The translations under genes and the position numbers were made by a program. From Belnapia sp. F-4-1 (GTDB lineage: Bacteria; Pseudomonadota; Alphaproteobacteria; Acetobacterales; Acetobacteraceae), in assembly GCF_000802185.1 (NCBI RefSeq), contig NZ_KN676113.1, positions 3,451,019 to 3,515,018 on the forward strand: a DNA stretch of 64,000 bases, in the 5' to 3' direction. Each line of letters begins with the position of its first letter. The stretch's first letter is position 1. Shown piece after piece: positions 34,252 to 40,883 of the stretch. The notes under the pieces are model-generated. The model searched no databases. It saw only the letters and a list, made by a program, of their open reading frames with translations, and was not told where the DNA came from.

Positions 34252-35235
34252 ATGCTCCGCTGGATATTCGCCGCCTTGCTGGCCCTGCCGCCCACACTGG
34301 CTCCCGCCCACGCGGAGGAGCCCTGGCCGAGCCGCCCCATCACCATCCTCGGCGGCTTCCCGAACGGCGCAGGCACCGACATCTACGCCCGCAAGCTGGC
34401 CGAGCCGCTGAGCCGCGCCCTCGGCCAGCCAGTGGTGGTGGACAACCGCAGCGGCGCCGGCGGCAACATCGCCTCCGACGCGGTGGCGAAGGCGAGGCCG
34501 GACGGCTACCTCTTCCTCCTCGGCACGGCGGGGACGCATGCCATCAATCCCGGCCTCTACCGCAACCTGCCCTTCGATGCCCTGCGCGACGTCACCCATG
34601 TCACCCTGCTCGGCGACGTCCCCAACGTGCTGCTGGTCAGCCCGGAGAAGCGGCCGCAATACCGCGGCTGCGAAGACCTGATGGCGGCGGCCCGCGCCCG
34701 CCCCGGCGCGCTGAACTACTCATCCACCGGCAACGGCGCCTCGACGCATCTCGCAGCAGCCCAATTCGCCGCGGCGACCGGGATCGAGCTGACCCATGTT
34801 CCCTATCGCGGCCAGCCCGGCGCGATGTCGGCGTTGCTCGCCGGGGATGTGGACCTGTTCTTCAACCAGACCGGCCCCTCCATCGGACCGGTGCGGCAGG
34901 GCCAGGTGCGCGCCCTTGGCACCAGCACCCTCAGCCCCGTCCAAGCCCTGCCAGGCGTGCCCACCATCGCCGCGGCCTGCAACCTGCCGGGGTTCGAGAC
35001 CAGCACCTGGTACGGCCTTTTCGCTCCGCCCGGCCTGCCGTCGGCCATCCAGGCGAGGATGAATGGCGAAATCAGCCGCATTCTCTCGACGCCGGAGTTC
35101 CGTCAGTGGCTGGTCGAGACCCAGGGCATCACCCCGCCGGACGACCTCACGCCGGAAGGCTTCCGCCGCATCCATGAGCGGGACATCGGCCGCTGGGGCG
35201 AAATCATCCGGCAATCCGGTGCCAGCGTGGACTGA
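34252..35235 (+). CDS. Tripartite tricarboxylate-type (Bug) periplasmic binding protein
   Basis: A 327-residue binding protein with a Sec signal (WIFAALLALPPTLAPAHA). The Bug-family opening WPSRPITILGGFPNGAGTD and DNRSGAGGNIASDAVAKARPDGY are both present. Members bind carboxylates and other organic acids for TctAB-type transporters, but no tctA or tctB gene lies nearby, as is usual for expanded Bug sets. GGAGAG lies seven bases before the ATG. The GntR gene that follows may regulate it. Confidence 0.92.
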   Translation: MLRWIFAALLALPPTLAPAHAEEPWPSRPITILGGFPNGAGTDIYARKLAEPLSRALGQPVVVDNRSGAGGNIASDAVAKARPDGYLFLLGTAGTHAINPGLYRNLPFDALRDVTHVTLLGDVPNVLLVSPEKRPQYRGCEDLMAAARARPGALNYSSTGNGASTHLAAAQFAAATGIELTHVPYRGQPGAMSALLAGDVDLFFNQTGPSIGPVRQGQVRALGTSTLSPVQALPGVPTIAAACNLPGFETSTWYGLFAPPGLPSAIQARMNGEISRILSTPEFRQWLVETQGITPPDDLTPEGFRRIHERDIGRWGEIIRQSGASVD

Positions 35236-35297
35236 ACCGCCGAAAATCCCCATGTCGCGGTGCAGTCCAGGTATCCCGATCTCGAATCGTGCCATGA

Positions 35298-35325
35298 TTT
35301 GCGGCGTTATCCATCGCCGTATAAT
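35298..35325 (+). promoter_or_regulatory. Candidate promoter of the GntR gene
   Basis: A consensus TATAAT at 35320-35325 is rare in this GC-rich DNA. A weak -35 (TTTGCG at 35298) stands 16 bases upstream. The GntR start codon is 33 bases downstream. Confidence 0.4.
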
Positions 35326-35358
35326 CTCGCGTTTCCACCAGCCCCGGGGGCGCGCCGC

Positions 35359-36057
35359 ATGTCATTCCTCGCACCCATTGCCATGCCCGCGCCCCTTACA
35401 GCGAGGGCGCTGGAGGCGATCCGCTGCGACATCCTCGCCGCCCGCCTCGCTCCTGGCGAAACCCTGTCGGAGGCCGCCACCGCCGCCCGCCTCGGCCTCG
35501 GCAAGGCGCCGGTCCGCGCCGCCCTTGCCCGCCTTGGGGAGGAAGGCCTGGTGCAGGCCGTTCCCCGGCGTGGCTGGGTCGTTTCCCTTGTCACCATCCG
35601 CGACATCCACGAGGTCTTCGACCTCCGCCTGCTGCTGGAGCCGGAGGCCGCCCGCCGCGCCGCGCTCAACCCGCTTGCCCGCGCCGATGCGGCGGCGCTG
35701 GCGCAGCTCGACGCCGTCTGCGCCGCCGGCTACCGGCCGGAAGCGGCCGAGACCGCCCTCGGCTTCCTCGAGGCGAACCGCGCATTCCACGTCGCCGTTG
35801 CGGGGCTTTCCGGCAATGCCCGCCTCGCCCGGCAGGTCGGCAGGCTGCTCGACGAGAGCACACGCATGCTCGTCCTCGGCCTCCGCCGGCGCGACCGCAG
35901 CGGCGAGATGGCGCATGAGCACCGCGCCCTGATCGCGGCCCTCGCCGCCGGCGACGCACCGGCGGCCGAGGCGCGGATGCAGGCCCAGGTCAGCGCCAGC
36001 CGCGACATGGTGCTGGCCGCGCTCACCGCGCCGGATGCGGCGATCTCGGTGTCCTAG
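35359..36057 (+). CDS. GntR-family (FCD domain) transcriptional regulator
   Basis: A 232-residue regulator. The winged helix covers about residues 10-75 (GETLSEAATAARLGLGKAPVRAAL as the helix-turn-helix region), followed by an FCD ligand domain. Its metal-binding His and Arg residues are suggested by FHVAVAGLSGNARL and HRALIAALAAGD. FCD regulators commonly sense organic acids and control their own catabolic operon. It lies downstream of the Bug protein gene with its own probable promoter. Start ATG 35359 is preferred because the open upstream codons have no domain character. Confidence 0.9.
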   Translation: MSFLAPIAMPAPLTARALEAIRCDILAARLAPGETLSEAATAARLGLGKAPVRAALARLGEEGLVQAVPRRGWVVSLVTIRDIHEVFDLRLLLEPEAARRAALNPLARADAAALAQLDAVCAAGYRPEAAETALGFLEANRAFHVAVAGLSGNARLARQVGRLLDESTRMLVLGLRRRDRSGEMAHEHRALIAALAAGDAPAAEARMQAQVSASRDMVLAALTAPDAAISVS

Positions 36058-36067
36058 CGGAATCGGG

Positions 36068-36096
36068 CGAGGCTTCCACGACCCACGGAAACCTCG
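36068..36096 (+). terminator. Hairpin after the GntR gene
   Basis: Arms CGAGG-c-TTCC and GGAA-a-CCTCG pair over nine positions with one mismatch, 10 bases after the GntR stop. No other feature is seen in the 212-bp gap up to the AsmA gene. Confidence 0.45.
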
Positions 36097-36269
36097 TCCG
36101 GACTCGCGGCCGCGTTGCGCTGCAATGGAACATGACGCGGGGATGATTGGGATGCCGGCCCTGCAACTGACGCTGGAGGCACGGAAGCCAGCCGCTTCGT
36201 CGATGGCGTTCACGCGGCCCGAACCGATGAACTCCCGCCTCCGTGCCGCGCTCTGCCTGCGGAGGTCGA

Positions 36270-38192
36270 ATGATGCGCTGGCGCCGTTGGGCATTGGGAT
36301 TGGGCGTGCCGCTGCTGGCGATCGGCGTCTTTGTCGCGCTGTTCCGCTGGGATTGGCTGATTCCGATCGTGGAAGCACAGGCGAGCGCCAAGCTCGGCCG
36401 GAAGGTGACGATCGAGCATTTGCATGTCTCGCTGGGCCGGGTCACCACGATCAGCGCCGAAGGGCTACGGGTCGGCAACCCGCCAGGATTTGAGGACGCG
36501 CCGCCCTTTGCGGAGGTGCAGCGTGCCAGCCTCGACTTCGATGTCGGTGCCTATATCGAGAGCAGCGCCATTGTCATCCCTTCGGTGACGCTGGAGCGGC
36601 CGCAATTCGAGGTGCTCGGCAAGCCGGATGGCAGCAACAACTACAGCTTCGATCTCGGCGGCGGCTCGTCCACCGCGGGTGGTCCCGGGCCGCGCATTGG
36701 CGCGCTGCGGCTGGTGGAGGGCGGGGCGCATGTGGCCATCGCCAAGCTGAAATCGGATTTTCGCGTCACTGCCTCCACCGAGGATCAGCCGGGGGAGGAG
36801 CCCCGGCTCGTCGCCCGGGCGCAGGGCACCTATGCTGCGCAGCCGATCACCGCCGAGTTGCGCGGCGGCGCCATACTCAACCTGCGGGACAAGGAACGGC
36901 CCTGGCCGATCGGCCTCGACCTTGCCAACGGGCCAACCAAGGTAGGGCTGCGCGGCACGGTGCAGGATCCGCTGGCGCTCGCCGGCGCGGACATACGGCT
37001 GGACATCACCGGGCCGGACATGGCGCTGCTGGCGTCGCTCACCGGCATCGTCATCCCGGCGACGACGCCCTTCCGCGTCACCGGCAAGCTCGACTATGAG
37101 GCCGGGGCCTTCCGCTTCTCCGATGTGGAGGGCCGGCTCGGCCGCAGCGACCTCAATGGCCGCTTCAGCATCACGCCGGGCGCGGAGCGGCCGGTGCTGG
37201 ATGCGGATGTTTTCTCGCGCCGGGTGGACCTCGCCGACCTTGGCGGCTTCGTCGGCACGACGCCGGGGCGCGTCGGCACGCCGGGGCAGACGGCGCAGCA
37301 GCGCCAGGCCCTCGTTCGGGCCGAGGCCAGCCCGCGCCTGCTGCCGACGCAGCCGATCAGCATCCCCCGCCTGCGGGCGGCGGATATCCACCTGCGCTAC
37401 AAGGCGGCGGCGATCGAGGGGCGAGGGATGCCTTTCGATAGCCTCGCTGTCACCGCCGATATCGAGAATGGCGTGATCCGCCTGCATCCGGTGCAGTTCG
37501 GAATCGGGCGAGGGCGGCTTTCCGGCGACTTCACGCTGACGCCGCTGGAAAACGGCTCGCTGCGGGCCAAGGGCGAGATCGACCTGAGGCGGGTCGACAT
37601 CTCCCGGCTCATGCAGGCGGCGGGTGCAGGCGGCGCGGGGACGCTCGGCGGCGTGGGCCGGATCGACGGCACCGGGCGCTCGGTCTCGGAACTGCTCGGC
37701 AACGGCAATGGCGAGCTGACGCTGGTGACGGTCGGCGGCAACCTTTCCTCGCTGCTGGTCGACCTGTCCGGGCTGCAGTTCAGCAATGCGCTGCTCTCGG
37801 CGCTCGGGATACCGGCGCGGACCGAGATCGAATGCCTCATCGCGGATTTCAGCCTGCAGCGCGGGCGGCTCTCCACGCGGACAATGGTGCTGGACACGGA
37901 AAGCTACGTGGTGAACGGCGGCGGCACCGCCGACCTCGGCCGCGAGGCGCTGGATCTCTGGATGCGCACCCGCAGCAAGCACTTCACCATCGGCTCGTTG
38001 CCGACGGCGATCGGCATCGGTGGGACCTTCAAGAACCCTTCCGTCGTGCCGGAGGTGGGGGAGCTGGTGGCGCGCGGCGGTGCGGCGGTGGGACTCGGCT
38101 TGGTCTTTCCGCCGCTCGCCCTGCTGCCGACCATCCAGCTCGGCGTTGGCGAGAACAACCAGTGCGAGCGGCTGACGCGCCGCGCCGGCTGA
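36270..38192 (+). CDS. AsmA-family protein
   Basis: A 640-residue protein with an N-terminal membrane helix (residues 4-24, GLGVPLLAIGVFVALF) and a long beta-rich periplasmic part. Typical AsmA segments are visible: VTIEHLHVSLGRVTTISAEGLRVGNPPGF near residue 45, and a C-terminal AsmA_2 region with FSLQRGRLSTRTMVLDTES. AsmA-like proteins are bridge-like lipid carriers between inner and outer membrane. GGAGGTCGA precedes the ATG at 36270. The gene ends one base from the converging psiF stop. Confidence 0.87.
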   Translation: MMRWRRWALGLGVPLLAIGVFVALFRWDWLIPIVEAQASAKLGRKVTIEHLHVSLGRVTTISAEGLRVGNPPGFEDAPPFAEVQRASLDFDVGAYIESSAIVIPSVTLERPQFEVLGKPDGSNNYSFDLGGGSSTAGGPGPRIGALRLVEGGAHVAIAKLKSDFRVTASTEDQPGEEPRLVARAQGTYAAQPITAELRGGAILNLRDKERPWPIGLDLANGPTKVGLRGTVQDPLALAGADIRLDITGPDMALLASLTGIVIPATTPFRVTGKLDYEAGAFRFSDVEGRLGRSDLNGRFSITPGAERPVLDADVFSRRVDLADLGGFVGTTPGRVGTPGQTAQQRQALVRAEASPRLLPTQPISIPRLRAADIHLRYKAAAIEGRGMPFDSLAVTADIENGVIRLHPVQFGIGRGRLSGDFTLTPLENGSLRAKGEIDLRRVDISRLMQAAGAGGAGTLGGVGRIDGTGRSVSELLGNGNGELTLVTVGGNLSSLLVDLSGLQFSNALLSALGIPARTEIECLIADFSLQRGRLSTRTMVLDTESYVVNGGGTADLGREALDLWMRTRSKHFTIGSLPTAIGIGGTFKNPSVVPEVGELVARGGAAVGLGLVFPPLALLPTIQLGVGENNQCERLTRRAG

Positions 38193-38399
38193 TCAGGACG
38201 CAGCGCGGCCGGAAAGGCAGGTCTTCATGAAGTCGCGCCGCGGCTGGCCGCGCAGCTGCTGGCTGGAGGCCTGGGTGGCGCAGCTCCGCATTTTCGCCTG
38301 CTGGGCGCGCTGGGCGGGGCTCGGCTCGCGTTGTTGGGCGGCGGCCTCGGCGAGGCCGGGTGCGAGGGTAAGTGCAAGGGTCAAGGCCAGCCAGCGTAT
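38193..38399 (-). CDS. PsiF-repeat small secreted protein, unusual ATA start
   Basis: The last 40 residues carry the PsiF pattern QQAKMRSCATQASSQQLRG with DFMKTCLSG, two Cys residues in a basic helix pair. An ideal signal peptide (RWLALTLALTLAPGLAEA) precedes it. In frame, the codon that should start this peptide is ATA at 38399, with GGAG eight bases upstream. The nearest in-frame ATG (38486) would put 29 extra residues in front of the signal and overlap the upstream gene. I therefore give the 68-residue form, with the start unresolved. PsiF proteins are small periplasmic proteins of unknown role. Confidence 0.65.
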   Translation of the reverse strand: MRWLALTLALTLAPGLAEAAAQQREPSPAQRAQQAKMRSCATQASSQQLRGQPRRDFMKTCLSGRAAS

Positions 38400-38463
38400 C
38401 GCGTCGTCTCCGTAACGAACAACGGTGGGGTGCCATGGCTGGCGGCCCGGTTCAACCGAAAAA

Positions 38464-39078
38464 TCAGGTGGGCATGGCGCCGGCATAGGGCTTCGCGCCG
38501 GCGCCGGGGCGACCGAAGCCGGTCTGGAAGGCGCGGTAGTCGGCATCGGAGGGGCGGTCCCGCTCAGTGAGCGGCCTGCCGTCGGTGTCGCGGAGGATGC
38601 TGCCGCCCTTCAGCCTGTGGACCTCGGCGACGATGGGCGGCTTGGCATCCAGCAGCGCATGGCCGAGTTCATGCAGGATGCAGTTGGCAACTACCCATTC
38701 CGCATCTGGCGTCGCATTGCCGCGCTGGACGCCGCCCTGAACGACCTGGCGCATATAGACCTCGCAGATCACCGCCTGCTCCGCCGTGCTGAACAGGGTG
38801 GAGCCGGCGGGGCCGAGCGTCACGTCGCCGGTCGCCTTCGAGGCGGCGATGCTCTCCTTTGCCGTGGTCAGCAGGTAGCAGACGAAGTCGCGCGGCTTCG
38901 GCTGGCCGACCTTGCCCTCCCAGGTGACGCTGACGCCGCCGAAGGCCGCGACGCCGTTGATGATGGTGGAAAAGTAGCCTTGCAAGGCGGCGGCACAGGC
39001 GCGGCGCTTTGTCTCATCGAACATGCCTTCGAGATCGCCCGCCTTGTTGACGAGATAGACGGTCAGCGTCCCAGCCAT
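38464..39078 (-). CDS. Putative zincin-like metalloprotease-domain protein
   Basis: A 204-residue protein with the zinc-protease motif HELGHALL near residue 137, on a helix ahead of a polar region with further His and Glu residues. The N-terminal TLTVYLVNKAGDL begins a beta-rich half. No signal peptide is evident. Four cysteines are spread through the middle. A GAGGAGG ribosome site is well placed. I do not recognise a named family; HExxH alone makes a protease plausible, not certain. It is divergent from an amidase operon, with a perfect 18-bp palindrome between them. Confidence 0.68.
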   Translation of the reverse strand: MAGTLTVYLVNKAGDLEGMFDETKRRACAAALQGYFSTIINGVAAFGGVSVTWEGKVGQPKPRDFVCYLLTTAKESIAASKATGDVTLGPAGSTLFSTAEQAVICEVYMRQVVQGGVQRGNATPDAEWVVANCILHELGHALLDAKPPIVAEVHRLKGGSILRDTDGRPLTERDRPSDADYRAFQTGFGRPGAGAKPYAGAMPT

Positions 39079-39140
39079 GCTGTCCTCCTCGATCGGAGCC
39101 GGATTGTAATCGGGACGGACGGAATTCCTGCGCTCACCCC

Positions 39141-39158
39141 CTCGCGAAATTTCGCGAG
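39141..39158. promoter_or_regulatory. Perfect 18-bp palindrome in a divergent promoter
   Basis: CTCGCGAAA followed by TTTCGCGAG, centred between two divergent start codons (62 bases from the zincin-like start, 56 from the AtzG-like start). The symmetry and location point to an operator for a dimeric regulator that is not encoded here. Confidence 0.6.
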
Positions 39159-39214
39159 CCGAAGCTAGGCATGCGGCTTGCTACCCTCGCCAGGGCCAAG
39201 GATGGAAGACTGCG

Positions 39215-39415
39215 ATGGAGCCCGATCAGGTGACCATGGAGGCGATCGCCCGCTGGGGCGGCATCGTCCTGCCCAACGAGGCGGCGCGGATCGGCCTCGC
39301 CGACAATGCGGCGCTGATTGCGGAGCTCGAGGCGCTGCGCGGCACGATGGGATTCGAGGAGGAGCCGAGCGGCTTCGAGGCCGCGCTGCGCGATTGCAGG
39401 GAGCCCGGCCAATGA
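39215..39415 (+). CDS. Small GatC/AtzG-like amidase partner subunit
   Basis: A 66-residue acidic helical protein (two helices, LPNEAARIGLADNAALIAELEAL in the middle) ending in an ATGA overlap with the amidase gene. Size, helix layout and position match the small subunits of amidase pairs: GatC with GatA, and AtzG (DUF4089) with the 1-carboxybiuret hydrolase AtzE. Such subunits wrap round the amidase and stabilise it. Sequence similarity is weak by eye, so the call rests mostly on context. Confidence 0.6.
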   Translation: MEPDQVTMEAIARWGGIVLPNEAARIGLADNAALIAELEALRGTMGFEEEPSGFEAALRDCREPGQ

Positions 39416-40839
39416 ACGCCCCCGTCGCCGCCGCCGACCTCGCCCTCCTTTCCATGACCGAGGCGGCGGATGCCTTCGCCGCGGGCGAGGTGACCGCCAC
39501 CGCGCTGGCCGAGGCCTGCCTGGCCCGCATCGCCGCGCAGGACGGCGTGGTGAACAGCGTCATCCGCCTCGACCGCGAGGCGGCGCTGGAGGCCGCCGCG
39601 GTGGCGGATGCGGCGCGGCGCGCAGGGCGGCCGCTCGGCAGGCTTGCGGGCGTGCCGATGATGCACAAGGACATGTACTACCGCGCAGGGAGGGTGAGCA
39701 GCTGCGGCTCCCGCATCCGCCGCGACTTCCGGCCGGCGGTGACGGCGACGGTGCTGGAGCGGCTGGATGCCGCCGGCGCCATCGACATGGGCACGCTGAA
39801 CATGGCCGAGTTCGCGCAGAACCCGACCGGCCACAACCGGCATTTCGGCGACTGCCACAACCCATGGAGCCCGGCCTATTGCACGGGAGGCTCCTCTTCG
39901 GGCTCCGGCGCGGGCGTGGCGGCGCGCTTCTTCTACGCGGCGCTCGGCTCCGATACCGGCGGGTCGATCCGCCTGCCGGCGACGCTCTGCGGTGTGACGG
40001 GGCTGAAGCCGACGCAGACGCGCGTCTCGCGGGCAGGGGTGATGCCGCTTTCCTTCTCCTGCGACAATGTCGGCCCGCTGGTGCGGACAGCGCGGGATGC
40101 GGCGCGCTTCCTCGGCGTGACGGCAGGTCACGACCCGCGCGACCCGACCAGCGCCCGCGAGGCGGTGCCGGATTACGAGGCGGCGCTGACGGGCGACATG
40201 CGCGGCATGCGCGTCGCGGTCTGCGAGACCTGGTTCCTCGAGGGTGCCGATGCGCCGGTGGTTGCGGCCTTCGAGGCAGCACTCGATGCGTTGCGGGCGC
40301 GGGGCGCGGTCGTCACGCGCATCGCCGTGCCGTCGCTGCGCGCGATCAATGCCTATACAGCGCTGATCAGCCGCGTCGAAGGTGCTGCGATCCACGCCAA
40401 CTGGATGCGCGAGCATCCCGGCGACTACGCCATTCATCTGAGCGCGCGGCTTTATGGCGGCTATGCCTTCCCTGCGCATCTCTATGTCGAGGCGCTGTCG
40501 CGGCGCGGATCCTTGCTGCGGCAGTTCGTCGCCGAAGCGCTGACCGGGCATGACCTGGTGGCGACGCCGACGCTGCGGACGCGCGTGCCGACGCTGGCCG
40601 AGACGGATATCGACGCCGACCCGGCCAACTGGTCGCGCTTCATGGCGGTGTCCGCCAATACGCGGCCTTTCAACTACCTCGGCCTGCCGGCGGTCAGCGT
40701 GCCCTGCGGCTTCGACGACCGGGGCCTGCCGGTTGGCCTGCAGCTGGCCGGGCGGCCCTTCGCGGAGGCGACGGTGCTGCGCGCGGCTGATGCCTTCCAG
40801 CAGGAAACGAGCTGGCACCGCAAGGCGCCAGCCCTGTAA
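39412..40839 (+). CDS. Amidase-signature family hydrolase (AtzE-like)
   Basis: A 475-residue amidase with the complete Ser-cisSer-Lys machinery: MMHKDMYY gives the Lys near residue 84, GGSSSGSGAG the cis-Ser region near 162, and SDTGGSIRLPA the nucleophile Ser near 186. It hydrolyses an amide, perhaps a carboxylated urea or biuret-type compound if the AtzG-like partner is genuine. The absence of gatB argues against a tRNA amidotransferase. It is coupled to the small upstream gene, and a strong hairpin ends the operon. Confidence 0.9.
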   Translation: MNAPVAAADLALLSMTEAADAFAAGEVTATALAEACLARIAAQDGVVNSVIRLDREAALEAAAVADAARRAGRPLGRLAGVPMMHKDMYYRAGRVSSCGSRIRRDFRPAVTATVLERLDAAGAIDMGTLNMAEFAQNPTGHNRHFGDCHNPWSPAYCTGGSSSGSGAGVAARFFYAALGSDTGGSIRLPATLCGVTGLKPTQTRVSRAGVMPLSFSCDNVGPLVRTARDAARFLGVTAGHDPRDPTSAREAVPDYEAALTGDMRGMRVAVCETWFLEGADAPVVAAFEAALDALRARGAVVTRIAVPSLRAINAYTALISRVEGAAIHANWMREHPGDYAIHLSARLYGGYAFPAHLYVEALSRRGSLLRQFVAEALTGHDLVATPTLRTRVPTLAETDIDADPANWSRFMAVSANTRPFNYLGLPAVSVPCGFDDRGLPVGLQLAGRPFAEATVLRAADAFQQETSWHRKAPAL

Positions 40840-40845
40840 GCACGC

Positions 40846-40870
40846 GGCCCCGCCCCCGCCGGGCGGGGCC
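40846..40870. terminator. Strong bidirectional hairpin
   Basis: A perfect ten-base stem (GGCCCCGCCC and GGGCGGGGCC) around CCGCC, seven bases after the amidase stop and 13 bases from the stop of the converging secreted-protein gene. Confidence 0.65.
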
Positions 40871-40883
40871 TGTCGTGGCAAGG

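Noticed and set aside
35305-35313. A DnaA-box-like TTATCCATC near the composition switch
   Set aside because: A single imperfect 9-mer; no cluster of boxes, no AT-rich unwinding region and no origin-associated genes nearby.
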